A stretch of DNA of 64,000 bases from Bog-532 sp963833835 (GTDB lineage: Bacteria > Actinomycetota > Actinomycetes > Streptosporangiales > Streptosporangiaceae), in assembly GCA_963833835.1 (NCBI GenBank), contig CAWHZI010000002.1, positions 1 to 64,000 of the forward strand, read 5' to 3'. A program made the position numbers and the translations under genes. Below the pieces are notes generated by a model. The model did no database searches. It saw only the letters and a list, made by a program, of their open reading frames with translations, and was not told the DNA's origin. Below are positions 25,268 through 33,538 of this stretch, piece by piece; the first letter of the stretch is position 1; each line of letters begins with the position of its first letter.

Positions 25268-26467
25268 ATGCGCCGGCTACTGGCCGTCCGGGACGCCCGC
25301 ATCTACCTGACCGGGCAGGTGTTCTCGCTGTTCGGGGACACCGCGCTCTGGCTGGCCATGGGCATCTGGGTCAAGACGCTGACCGGCAGCAACGCCGCCG
25401 CGGGCCTGGTGTTCTTCTTCGCCAACGTCCCCGTGCTGCTCACCCCGCTGACCGGGCTGCTGGTCGACCGGGTGCGCCGTCGCCCGCTGCTGATCGCGGT
25501 CAACGCGCTGACGGGTGGGGCCGTGCTCCTCCTGCTGCTGGTCCACGGTCAGGGGCAGGTGTGGCTGATCTACCTGGTGATGACCTGGTATGGGCTGTCC
25601 TACTCGGTGCTGGCCGCCGCCCAGTCCGCACTGCTGACCACCATGCTGCCCGCCGACCTGCTGGCGGACGCCAACGGTGCGCTGCGTACCGTGCAGGAGT
25701 CGCTGCGGCTGGCCGGGCCGCTGGCCGGGGCTGGCCTTTTCGTGCTGGGCGGCGCGCATACGGTGGTCATCCTGGACGCCGCCACGTTTGCGGTTCCGGT
25801 GATATCGCTGCTCGCGCTGCGGGTGGCCGAGCCCGCGCCCCAGCGCCGCCCATCGCACCGGCGGACGGAGCTGAGCGCAGGCCTGCGGCACGTGATCCGG
25901 ACTGCGGCCCTGCGCCACCTGGTCATCGCCGCGGCCTGCGCCCTGACCGTGTTCGGCTTCAGCGAGACCGTCATCTACGCCGTCGCAGGCAACGGGCTGC
26001 ACCGGCCACCCGCCTTCGTCGGCGTGCTGATCGCGATCCAGGGGGTCGGGGCCGTGATCGGCGGGCCCACCGCGGCGCCACTGATCCGGCGGATCGGCGA
26101 GGGGCGGCTGGTCGGGCTGGGCATGCTCCTCGCGGCCGTCGCGGCGCTGCTGGAGCTGCCGCCGCTGCTGCCGTCGGTGGCGGCCGGTGTCGTCCTGTTC
26201 GGGGTCAGCATCCCCTGGTTGGTCGTCGGCTTCACCACCCTGCTGCAGCGGCTGACTCCGATGGACTTGCAGGGCCGGGTCTACGCCGCGGCCGACACCC
26301 TGGTCACCACCCCGCAGGCCGTCTCGATCGCGGTCGGGGCCGCGCTGATCAGCGTCACCGGTTACCGGCCGCTGCTGGCCGCCATGGCCGTGGTCATCAC
26401 GCTGGCCGCGGGCTACCTGCTCACCCGTCCGGAACAGCGCCCGGGCGCGCAGCTATCAGACGGTTAG
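25268..26467 (+). CDS. MFS transporter
   Basis: A 399-residue major-facilitator protein with about 12 membrane segments. The segment VFSLFGDTALWLAMGIWV opens the protein, and the loop LTGLLVDRVRRRPLLIAVNALT is the MFS motif A (G-x-x-D-R-x-x-R-R). The layout matches the enterobactin-exporter-like/MFS_3 group. It probably exports a drug or metabolite under control of the ArsR-like protein encoded 5 bp upstream. Confidence 0.88.
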   Translation: MRRLLAVRDARIYLTGQVFSLFGDTALWLAMGIWVKTLTGSNAAAGLVFFFANVPVLLTPLTGLLVDRVRRRPLLIAVNALTGGAVLLLLLVHGQGQVWLIYLVMTWYGLSYSVLAAAQSALLTTMLPADLLADANGALRTVQESLRLAGPLAGAGLFVLGGAHTVVILDAATFAVPVISLLALRVAEPAPQRRPSHRRTELSAGLRHVIRTAALRHLVIAAACALTVFGFSETVIYAVAGNGLHRPPAFVGVLIAIQGVGAVIGGPTAAPLIRRIGEGRLVGLGMLLAAVAALLELPPLLPSVAAGVVLFGVSIPWLVVGFTTLLQRLTPMDLQGRVYAAADTLVTTPQAVSIAVGAALISVTGYRPLLAAMAVVITLAAGYLLTRPEQRPGAQLSDG

Positions 26468-26518
26468 GCTGGGGGTTGTTGTCACGCCGGGGGAGCCCGG
26501 GGAAAAGGCGGATCTGCC

Positions 26519-27127
26519 ATGCGTTCCGACATCGTTCCCGGCGCTGTCTTCCCGGACTACGCGCTGCCCGACCACACCGGCACCGTTCGCTCGCTCAGCG
26601 AGGTGCAGGGCGACGACCCGCTGATCCTGACGCTGGCCCGGGGCCACTATTGCCCCAAGGAACACCAGCAGCACCTCGAACTGGCCGCGAACTACCCGAA
26701 GATCGCGGTGGCCTACACCCAGGTCGCGACGATCTCGACCGACGACCACCACACGACGCAGGAGTTCCGCGCGTCAGTCGGCGCGCCGTGGCCCTTCTTC
26801 TCCGACCCGGGGCGCACGGTCCAGCAGGACCTGGACATCCCCGAGTACACCGACCCCGAGAACAACCCGATGGTGCCGCACACGCTGGTGCTCAAGCCGG
26901 GCCTGGTCGTGCACACGATCTACAACGGCTACTGGTTCTGGGGCCGCCCCTCGTTCTATGACCTGTGGCGTGACCTGCGCGAGGCCTTCCAGCAGATCCG
27001 GCCGGACTGGGACCTGGGCGCGCCGGGACTGCGCCAGGCCTGGGAGGCCGGCGACTACTCCAGGTTCCACGGCTACGACAAGCACGCCGGTCAGGACGCC
27101 CCGGCGGGTGGCTCCACGTCGTCGTAG
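26519..27127 (+). CDS. AhpC/TSA-family redoxin
   Basis: A 202-residue thioredoxin-fold protein. FPDYALPDHTGTVRSLSEVQ is the peroxiredoxin entry strand, and ARGHYCPKEHQQ carries Cys45 where most peroxiredoxins have T-x-x-C. No second conserved Cys is visible, so it would be of the one-Cys type or a non-peroxidatic relative. PFFSDPGRTVQQDLDIPEYTD and PHTLVLKPGLVVHTIYNGYW complete the fold. It starts at ATG 26519 and its end overlaps the convergent SnoaL-type gene by 37 bp. Confidence 0.8.
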   Translation: MRSDIVPGAVFPDYALPDHTGTVRSLSEVQGDDPLILTLARGHYCPKEHQQHLELAANYPKIAVAYTQVATISTDDHHTTQEFRASVGAPWPFFSDPGRTVQQDLDIPEYTDPENNPMVPHTLVLKPGLVVHTIYNGYWFWGRPSFYDLWRDLREAFQQIRPDWDLGAPGLRQAWEAGDYSRFHGYDKHAGQDAPAGGSTSS

Positions 27128-27921
27128 ACGCGGACCGCGGCCAGCCGCCCGTCCGGGTCACGCTCGAAGACGCCCAGCCCGGCCTGGGGTGGCAGGTCCT
27201 GGCGGCCCCAGCGGACGCAGTTGTACTCGACCACGCAGCGCACCCCGTCATCGGTCAGCACGCAGTCCTGCAGGCCGATCCCGCCGCCGTCGCTGAACTG
27301 CCGCGCGAAGAACGATCGGAGCTCGGCCGGGCCGCGGTGGGTCGCGTGCGGCCCGATCGGCTCCCGGTAGTAACCGTCCGCGGCGAAGGTGGCCACGATC
27401 GCGTCCGCGTCGCCCTTGGTCAGCGCGGCCAGGTATCGGCCCACCACGTCGGCGGGCGGGGTCGCCCCAGGCGACAGTACCGGCGGCCGGATATGACGCC
27501 GCCCGTCGACCGGCCACTGGCTGCAGTAGCTACGGAACACGACCGACAGGTCGTCGGGGGACTCGGCCACGACCGCCACCGGCCAGGCCACGTCCTGCCC
27601 GTCGACGTTCAGGTGGGCCAGCAGCTCGACCACGGCCCGGCCGTCGTGGTAAGTGGACGCCACGGTTTTGACCTGGGCCTGATGTTCGGCCAGCCAGGCC
27701 TGGTTCGTCCGGACGAAGTGCCGTAGCTGGTGGTGGCTGCGGATTTCCCCGGCCCGGGGGTCGTAGACCACCACGTGCCCCGGCCACGCGGTCTCCAGCC
27801 GATGCGTGTCACCCTCGCTCAGCGCGGTGAAGTACTGGCCGACCGGATCAGCCTGGCTTTCGGCGCGGGTCTGCTTGCGGGCCAGCTCCGCAGCGCTGAC
27901 GAAATCCGGGAACCACGGCAT
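27091..27921 (-). CDS. tandem SnoaL/NTF2-like domain protein
   Basis: About 276 residues from ATG 27921 behind GAGGATG; the frame continues to 27981 without support. Two NTF2-like domains follow each other. The first covers about 25-140 (QYFTALSEGDTHRLETAWPGHVV). The second covers about 160-275 (RYLAALTKGDADAIVATFAADGYYREP, ending LAAVRVYDDVEPP). Both have the 'al-xgD-d-i-a-Fa-d' entry typical of SnoaL-type cyclases, isomerases or ligand-binding proteins. The role is unknown. Confidence 0.75.
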   Translation of the reverse strand: MPWFPDFVSAAELARKQTRAESQADPVGQYFTALSEGDTHRLETAWPGHVVVYDPRAGEIRSHHQLRHFVRTNQAWLAEHQAQVKTVASTYHDGRAVVELLAHLNVDGQDVAWPVAVVAESPDDLSVVFRSYCSQWPVDGRRHIRPPVLSPGATPPADVVGRYLAALTKGDADAIVATFAADGYYREPIGPHATHRGPAELRSFFARQFSDGGGIGLQDCVLTDDGVRCVVEYNCVRWGRQDLPPQAGLGVFERDPDGRLAAVRVYDDVEPPAGAS

Positions 27922-28036
27922 GATCACATCCTCGTCCCCGCGGCCGGCCAGCGGAAGGCCCACCGAGCGGACCGGGCCCAAGACCAGTGACCGGCCCGTG
28001 CCGGGCCAGGGAGAGCGCCGGGCACCACCGCGACCG

Positions 28037-29290
28037 TCAGCCCGGCGGAGTCAGTTCGTGCCGTTTGGCCAGCCAGCCGCTGATCTCGGCCGCGGCCAGC
28101 TCGTTGCCGGTGGGCTCACCCTTCGCGATGGCCCCGCCGAAGTGCAGGCCGCGGATGGTGCTGGTGGTGAGGTCGGCGGCGCCCAGGGCGCCGATCATGG
28201 CGCGGGTGTCGGCCGGGAACGCGGCCTGGTCGCCGGTGAGCTCGATGAACAGGGTCGGGACGGTGACCCCGGGAGCGCAGCGGGCGAAGCCGGCCCGGGA
28301 GGCCAGGCCGGACCAGGTCGACAGCCACGCCTCGGGGGTGGTCAGCCGGCCGAACCCGGTCAGGCCGTAGTCGATCAGGTCGGGGCGCTTGCCGAACACC
28401 GAGCCGTACGGGCGCTCGTTGGGGTCCAGCGACAGGTCGACCGTCCGCGGGTCGGCGTCGGTGCGGAACACGGTCAGGACGTGCGGGGCCAGTGCCCGGC
28501 GGCGGTCCGCGGCCTGGCCACTCGCCTTGAACGCGGCCCGGGCCGCCTGCGCCCCGGCCAGGTACTCGCGCGCGACGGCGTCGATCCTGGCCACCCGGGC
28601 CCGCTGGGCCGCGCGGTAGCGGGCCAGGAACTCCTCGCCGTAGGCCGAGCTGGCCGGGGGCTCGGCGAAGCCGTTGGCCGGGTCGTACGGGTCGAGCTCG
28701 GGGACGACCGACATCGGGTCCTGCTCGTCGGCCACGGACGGGTCGATACAGTGCAGCAGCAGCTGACCCTGCCCCGGGTGCGGAGCCAGGAAGATCGCGC
28801 CGTCGGCCAGCGGCATCTCGGCCTCGGGCAGCTTGACCGGCCGCCCGCCCGGCGTGGCGGCCAGGCGGCGAGACGGGGGCAGCCCGGCCTGTTCCAGGTA
28901 GAACGCGAACAGCGGGCCGCCGCCGGAGTGACCCAGGGTGAGCACCGAGGCGAACCCCTGCTCGCGCAGGAACAGCAGGCCGGCCGCGACGTCGAGCAGA
29001 GCCTGCTCGTGCAGCAGGGACAGGTCGTTGTTGACCGACCGGGTGTGCTGCGTCCACACCGCGACCCCGGCCTGGAGCAGCAACGGGACCAGCGGATGGT
29101 GGGTCACGTCCTGGCGCGGGTGCATCAGGCACACCACGGTGGTGGCGCCCGGCACGGTGGCCAGGACGCCGCGCACGGTGGCGCCGTCGGCGGTGGCCAG
29201 CTCGTGCACCGTGGTCACGGTGGCGGCCGGGCGCTGCCCGGCGGTCAGGTACCGGCCCGCGCCCAGCCGTTCCGTGGCGGGAGTACTCAC
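28037..29290 (-). CDS. alpha/beta hydrolase
   Basis: About 417 residues from GTG 29290, whose GTGA overlaps the preceding stop. The nucleophile elbow is LGHSGGG, in LTLGHSGGGPLFAFYLEQA. TTVVCLMHPRQDVTHHPLV comes before it in place of the usual HG oxyanion loop. TLFIELTGDQAAFPADT is the position of the acid, and GLHFGG the likely catalytic His. The middle 200 residues form an unusual lid. It ends a chain of overlapping genes with the VOC-fold protein, so cleavage of a ring-opened aromatic product is plausible (inference). Confidence 0.75.
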   Translation of the reverse strand: MSTPATERLGAGRYLTAGQRPAATVTTVHELATADGATVRGVLATVPGATTVVCLMHPRQDVTHHPLVPLLLQAGVAVWTQHTRSVNNDLSLLHEQALLDVAAGLLFLREQGFASVLTLGHSGGGPLFAFYLEQAGLPPSRRLAATPGGRPVKLPEAEMPLADGAIFLAPHPGQGQLLLHCIDPSVADEQDPMSVVPELDPYDPANGFAEPPASSAYGEEFLARYRAAQRARVARIDAVAREYLAGAQAARAAFKASGQAADRRRALAPHVLTVFRTDADPRTVDLSLDPNERPYGSVFGKRPDLIDYGLTGFGRLTTPEAWLSTWSGLASRAGFARCAPGVTVPTLFIELTGDQAAFPADTRAMIGALGAADLTTSTIRGLHFGGAIAKGEPTGNELAAAEISGWLAKRHELTPPG

Positions 29291-29535
29291 GCCGGCTCCA
29301 CCCGCAGCGCGTCCTTGTCGTGCTGGACGATGCGGCTGTCCCGGGCCACCCCGGCCACCGAGCTGTACCAGACCGCGTGCCGGCACCCGGTGGCCCGCCG
29401 GTCGATCACGATCGGGCCGGCCGCGGTGATCTCGAAGTAGGGCCCGATCCGGCCCACGGTGACCTGGGGATCGAGCGCGGCCACCTTGGCCAGCGGGGTG
29501 TTCTCCGGCACGTCCAGCACGTAGAGCGCGGTCAC
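29287..29535 (-). CDS. small conserved-looking protein of unknown function
   Basis: An 82-residue protein from GTG 29535. Its start overlaps the stop of the VOC-fold gene and its stop overlaps the start of the hydrolase gene, both as GTGA. This locks it into the catabolic operon. It contains TALYVLDVPENTPLAKVAAL, VGRIGPYFEITAAG, CRHAVWYSSVAG and a basic/acidic tail. I do not recognise the family. The tight coupling suggests a subunit or accessory factor of one of its neighbours. Confidence 0.65.
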   Translation of the reverse strand: MTALYVLDVPENTPLAKVAALDPQVTVGRIGPYFEITAAGPIVIDRRATGCRHAVWYSSVAGVARDSRIVQHDKDALRVEPA

Positions 29536-30173
29536 GACCCGGCCGTCTCGCCCGCGTGCGTCAGCTCCCAGTCCGCGGCCTCCTGGACGATCAGCTCGGC
29601 CTTGCGGGCCAGCAGCTTGCCGTAGGACGGGTCGGGCTCGGCCACCACGTCCAGCAGGGCGTCGATGGTCAGGTTGGCGTCCAGGTCCTCCTGCGGAGTG
29701 ACCGGCCGCATGGCCCGGGTCAGCTCGATCATGTAGCCGTTCGGGTCGTGAGTGTAGATCGACTCGATCGTCTCGTGCTGGATCTGCATCTCCACCGGCC
29801 ACTCGCTGTCGTCCAGCCGGCGGCGGTACTCCATCAGGTCCTCGTAGCTGTCCACGTGGATGGCCAGGTGCCGGGACCGGATGAAGTACTCCGGCACGTC
29901 GGGCCCGAACGAGGCGTAGGCATCCCCGCGGCCGGTCTCGTTGTAGGGCTTGGCTCCGAAGTAGTAGAAGAACGCCAGCCGGTCGTCGTTGCCGATGTCG
30001 AAGAAGAAGTGGATGAAGTCCGGGTGGTTCTCCGGTCCCCAGCCCGCGGCGCAGATCGAGTGCACCACGGGGAACCCGAGAACGTCCCGGTAGAAGTGCA
30101 CCGTCCCGGCCGGGTCGAACGTCGGGAACGCGGCGTGGTCGACTCCCTTGACCCGGTGGTCCATCCCGGTCAT
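29532..30173 (-). CDS. VOC-fold (glyoxalase/extradiol dioxygenase-like) protein
   Basis: About 213 residues from ATG 30173, chosen for the GGAGG seven bases upstream (GTG 30224 is possible). VKGVDHAAFPTFDPAGTVHFYRDVLG is the first beta-alpha-beta module with a metal-ligand His. RSRHLAIHVDSYEDLMEYRRRL is the second module with another His. IYTHDPNGYMIELTRAM carries the final Glu. His, His and Glu match the metal site of VOC enzymes. In this aromatic locus it may be the ring-cleaving dioxygenase or a related isomerase (inference). Confidence 0.78.
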   Translation of the reverse strand: MTGMDHRVKGVDHAAFPTFDPAGTVHFYRDVLGFPVVHSICAAGWGPENHPDFIHFFFDIGNDDRLAFFYYFGAKPYNETGRGDAYASFGPDVPEYFIRSRHLAIHVDSYEDLMEYRRRLDDSEWPVEMQIQHETIESIYTHDPNGYMIELTRAMRPVTPQEDLDANLTIDALLDVVAEPDPSYGKLLARKAELIVQEAADWELTHAGETAGS

Positions 30174-30198
30174 GCCCAGCCTCCAGTCATCGAAGGTT

Positions 30199-30256
30199 CC
30201 GTCCTTACCTTCGACGATAGGCACTACTTACTAAAGTGTCAATAGTTTGACGCAAC
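30199..30256. promoter_or_regulatory. promoter region of the VOC-hydrolase operon
   Basis: Two features stand out. AATAGTTTGACGCAAC lies at 30241-30256, with a GTCAA-TAGT-TTGAC inverted repeat overlapping its left part. Nearer the gene, TCGAAGGT and ACCTTCGA form arms around TCCGTCCTT. The AATAGTTT-ACGCA core also occurs in the divergent promoter at 35249-35261, so the TetR protein encoded in the locus probably binds both. Confidence 0.55.
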
Positions 30257-30297
30257 CGTTTAGCAGGAGGAACGGCCGGCTGACGGGCTGCGCCCCG

Positions 30298-31032
30298 TCA
30301 GGTGCCGATGATGCGTTCCAGGTGGTCGAGGTCCTGCCGGAGGAGCTTGAGCGCCGCGGCCGGCCCGTCGTCATCGGGCACGCGGTGGTCGGCCCGCAGC
30401 AGCCCGGCGATGGCCGTGTCGGCCAGTTGCTCGGCGGCCGCGTCCGCGTTGTCGTGGCCTGGCCGGAACCACCAGGCCACCCAGTTGCCCATGCCGATGA
30501 CGCCCAGCGCGGCGACCCGGGCGTCCACCGGCCGGAACCGGCCTGCGCGGATGCCCTCCTCGATGACCCCGGTGACCGAGGCCAGCACGGCGCGGCGGCT
30601 GGCACTGTAGGCCTGGTTCAGGTCCGGCGGGAGTTCCGCCTCCGAGCGGACCAGCAGCCGGAACCGTTCCGGCTGGTGCGCCTGCCGGAGCACGTTCACC
30701 CGGACGATCTCCCGCAGCTTGCCGACGGCGTCCAGGTCGGCCCGCGCGGTGATCTCCGCGATCTTGGCCGCCGAGCCGCCCGCCACGTCCGCGGCCAGCT
30801 TGGCCAGCAGCTCGTCCTTGCTCTTGACGTAGTAGTACAGGGCGGGGCGGGTGATGCCGAGCGCGTCCGCGATGTCCTGCAGGCTCGTCCCGGCGAACCC
30901 GCGCTCGGCGAACAGCCGGATCGCGTGCTCGTAGATCTCGTTCTCCACCAGTTCGCGCCGGGCCGTGCCGGTCCGCTGGCCGCCCGCTGAGCCCGGCCGC
31001 GACCCGGCGTTTCGGGATGAGCTGGTCGTCAT
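30298..31032 (-). CDS. TetR-family regulator of the catabolic locus
   Basis: A 244-residue protein. The helix-turn-helix reads LVENEIYEHAIRLFAERGFAGT, then LQDIADALGITRPALYYYVKSKDELLAK, the AcrR/TetR pattern. The C-terminal domain is long and helical, with FRLLVRSEAELPPDLNQAYS. Its ATG overlaps the stop of the maleate isomerase gene (ATGA), placing it last in the ligase-hydroxylase operon and just upstream of the VOC operon. It probably senses an aromatic acid or CoA thioester and represses both promoters. Confidence 0.88.
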   Translation of the reverse strand: MTTSSSRNAGSRPGSAGGQRTGTARRELVENEIYEHAIRLFAERGFAGTSLQDIADALGITRPALYYYVKSKDELLAKLAADVAGGSAAKIAEITARADLDAVGKLREIVRVNVLRQAHQPERFRLLVRSEAELPPDLNQAYSASRRAVLASVTGVIEEGIRAGRFRPVDARVAALGVIGMGNWVAWWFRPGHDNADAAAEQLADTAIAGLLRADHRVPDDDGPAAALKLLRQDLDHLERIIGT

Positions 31033-31820
31033 GACCGCGATTGTAGAGGCGGCCGGGCCGCAGACCCGGCCCCGAGCAGCCGCCCGGCTCCGGGCAGCTC
31101 CGCGGGCAGCCCGAGGTGCCGCAGCAGCGCGTACGCGCCCGCGGTCGCCGCGGACAGCACGGGCAGGCCGAACTCCGCCTCGGCCGGCCCGATCAGGTCC
31201 AGGGAGGGCATCTGCACGCAGGCCGAGATGACCAGCGCGTCGGCCCCGGACAGGTCCAGCCCGCGCGCCGCCGCCAGCACCGTCTCGCCCGGGATGCAGC
31301 CGACCGCGGTGTTGTCGCCCACCTCCAGCGCGGCCCAGTCGACCACGTCGAAACCCTCGGACTCCAGGTAGGCCACCACCTGCTCGGCCAGCGGGCGCAG
31401 GTACGGCGTGACCAGGGCGATGCGCGCCGCGCCCAAGGCCCGCAGCCCTTCGACCAGCGCGCCCGCGCTCGACAGCACCGCGGGCTGCTGGCCCGCACCG
31501 GCCAGCTGCGCCGTGACCGCGGCCTCGATCCGCCGGTGCTCCCCTGGACCCTGGGCCATGACCGCGACCAGGCAGGCGTAGAGCAGGGCGTCGACGCGGG
31601 CGTCAGCCAGCTCGTCCACGCACCGTTCCCGTTGCGCGTTCATGGCCCGGAGCTCCTCCGGTGAGACCTGGGCCATCCGCATCCGGCTGGAGTGGAACGA
31701 GAACCGCGCTCCTTCGTGCCGGGCCAGCAGGGCCGGGACCTCGGTCTCCACGGTCACGTTGGAGCTGGGCACGATCAGCCCGATGCGCGTGGTCACAGGG
31801 CTGGTCACTGGGCCGTTCAC
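31029..31820 (-). CDS. maleate isomerase
   Basis: A 263-residue Asp/Glu-racemase-superfamily protein starting at GTG 31820 (GTGA overlap with the ligase stop). RIGLIVPSSNVTVETEVPAL and FSFHSSRMRMAQVSPEEL are the family's opening blocks. YACLVAVM and SACVQMPSLD carry the two catalytic cysteines, and VLSSAGALVEGL completes the pattern of maleate cis-trans isomerases (NicE/MaiA type). The enzyme turns maleate into fumarate, which enters the citric acid cycle. Its presence implies that the pathway releases maleate. Confidence 0.85.
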   Translation of the reverse strand: MNGPVTSPVTTRIGLIVPSSNVTVETEVPALLARHEGARFSFHSSRMRMAQVSPEELRAMNAQRERCVDELADARVDALLYACLVAVMAQGPGEHRRIEAAVTAQLAGAGQQPAVLSSAGALVEGLRALGAARIALVTPYLRPLAEQVVAYLESEGFDVVDWAALEVGDNTAVGCIPGETVLAAARGLDLSGADALVISACVQMPSLDLIGPAEAEFGLPVLSAATAGAYALLRHLGLPAELPGAGRLLGAGSAARPPLQSRS

Positions 31821-33538
31821 TGGGCCCCTCCGGAGGCCGCGACCTTCGCGGCGATCTGGGTCTGCAGCAGCTTCTTGTCCGTCTTGCCGACCGGCGTGCG
31901 GGGGATCTCGGCCAGGTACTCCAGGTGTTCGGGCCATTTGAACTTGGCCACCTGCAGCTGGGCCAGGTGCTGCTGAATGTCGGCCAAGGTGAGCGGCTCG
32001 CCTTCGACCACGAGGTAGGCGCAGGTGCGCTCGCCCAGCCGTGGATCCGGCATGGCCACGACCGCGGTAGCGATGATCCGCGGGTGGCGGAGCAGCAGCC
32101 ACTCGACCTCTTCGGCGCTGATCTTTTCGCCGCCGCGGTTGATGAGGTCCTTGATCCGGCCTTCGATGCTGACGTAGGGCCGCCCATCGAAGTCGTGCCG
32201 GGCGGCCAGGTCCCCGGTCCGGTAGAAACCGTCCGCGGTGAACGCCGTCTTGTTCTGGCCGGGTGCGTCGAAGTATCCCCGCAACGTGTACGGCCCCCGG
32301 CAGCACAGCTCGCCGGCCTGGCCGTGGGGCACCTCGGCGTCGCCGCCGGGTTCGAGGATCCGGATCTCGTCCAGGGGGGACAACGGGGTGCCGACCATGG
32401 TGGCCCGGGCCTCCCGCGGGGAGCCGGGCGGGGTGGTGAGGAGCATGCCCTCACCCATGCCGAACAGCTGCCCGGACCACAGCCCGCGCCGTTCCAGGTC
32501 CTCGAACAGGACGGTGGGTACCTTGGCCCCGGACAGGATGACCTGGGTCAGGGCCGCGGCCGCGGCCGGGAATCCGGGGTCGGCCATGGCCCGGTAGTGC
32601 CCGTGGCCGAGCAGCACGTGGGTGACCCGTTCCCGGGCCATCAGCGGCAGCGACTCGGCCAGGTCGGCGGTGCCCAGGACCAGGCAGGCGCCCACGCTGT
32701 GCGGCCCGTGGACCGCGCACACGACGCCGGCGTTGTGGATGATCGGGATCAGGTGGGCGACCCGCGTCTGCGGTGACCAGCCCCAGGACTCGGCGTAGGC
32801 CGCGGCGTTGTACCAGTACTCGGCGTGCAGCCGGGGGATCACCTTGGGCACGCCGGTGGTGCCGCCGGACAGCTGGAACACCGCCACGTCGTCGGGGTCG
32901 ATCCCGCGCTGGATCTCCTCGACCAGCTTGCGCGCCACCTCAGGGGCGGTGCCGGCCCCGAGCGACTCGATCGCGACGCCGCCGGTCGGGCCCCCGGAGC
33001 ACTCGGCGCCCACGGGGCCTGCCGTGGCGCCGAGGACGAGGACGTGCCGCAGGCTGGGGTGGTCGCGCTGTTGCTCGGTGGCGAACGCCACCAGGTCGAA
33101 GTTCCCGGTCCCCGCCTCCACCAGGTGCGCTACCGCGCCGACCTTGCGGCTGATCCCGCCGATCTCGTGACCCCGGTGCGCGGCCAGCGTGCACACCGGC
33201 ACCAGGCCGGCCTTCAGCACCCCGTACCAGGCCAGGACCGAGCCCAGCCGGTTGGTCACCTGGAACAGCACCGGATCACCGGGGGCCAGCCCGAGGCCGG
33301 CCAGCCCGGCGGCCAGCCGGTCGGTGTGCTCGTCCAGCTCGCGGAAGGTCAGCCGGCCGTCGAGCGCGACCACCGCGTCCCGATCCGGGTGCGCCGCCGC
33401 CACCGCGTGGAACTCGTCCGCGATCGTGCGGGTGCCCCACAGGCCCGCCTGCCGGTACTGGCGGATCAGGTCATCGGGGTAGCGCACCACCCGGTCGCCC
33501 CACCGGTTGGTGCCCGAAGTGGACTTCACGCTCATCAT
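31817..33538 (-). CDS. aryl-acid AMP ligase (DhbE/SdgA-like)
   Basis: A 573-residue ANL-superfamily adenylating enzyme. VVRYPDDLIRQYRQAGLW is the N-terminal signature of 2,3-dihydroxybenzoate- and salicylate-AMP ligases. FQLSGGTTGVPKVIPR is the ATP loop, FYRTGDLA and GRIKDLINRGGEKISAEEVE are core motifs, and PRTPVGKTDKK holds the C-terminal catalytic Lys. It would activate an aromatic acid for thioesterification. ATG 33538 overlaps the hydroxylase stop, and ATG 33535 is equally placed behind GAGGAGGG. Pairing with the next gene recalls the SdgA-SdgC salicylate route of Streptomyces. Confidence 0.83.
   Translation of the reverse strand: MMSVKSTSGTNRWGDRVVRYPDDLIRQYRQAGLWGTRTIADEFHAVAAAHPDRDAVVALDGRLTFRELDEHTDRLAAGLAGLGLAPGDPVLFQVTNRLGSVLAWYGVLKAGLVPVCTLAAHRGHEIGGISRKVGAVAHLVEAGTGNFDLVAFATEQQRDHPSLRHVLVLGATAGPVGAECSGGPTGGVAIESLGAGTAPEVARKLVEEIQRGIDPDDVAVFQLSGGTTGVPKVIPRLHAEYWYNAAAYAESWGWSPQTRVAHLIPIIHNAGVVCAVHGPHSVGACLVLGTADLAESLPLMARERVTHVLLGHGHYRAMADPGFPAAAAALTQVILSGAKVPTVLFEDLERRGLWSGQLFGMGEGMLLTTPPGSPREARATMVGTPLSPLDEIRILEPGGDAEVPHGQAGELCCRGPYTLRGYFDAPGQNKTAFTADGFYRTGDLAARHDFDGRPYVSIEGRIKDLINRGGEKISAEEVEWLLLRHPRIIATAVVAMPDPRLGERTCAYLVVEGEPLTLADIQQHLAQLQVAKFKWPEHLEYLAEIPRTPVGKTDKKLLQTQIAAKVAASGGAQ

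Noticed and set aside
25072..26961. A 629-residue plus-strand frame across the ArsR, MFS and redoxin genes
   Set aside because: It crosses three genes in another phase and is rich in Arg, Ala and Gly with no motifs.
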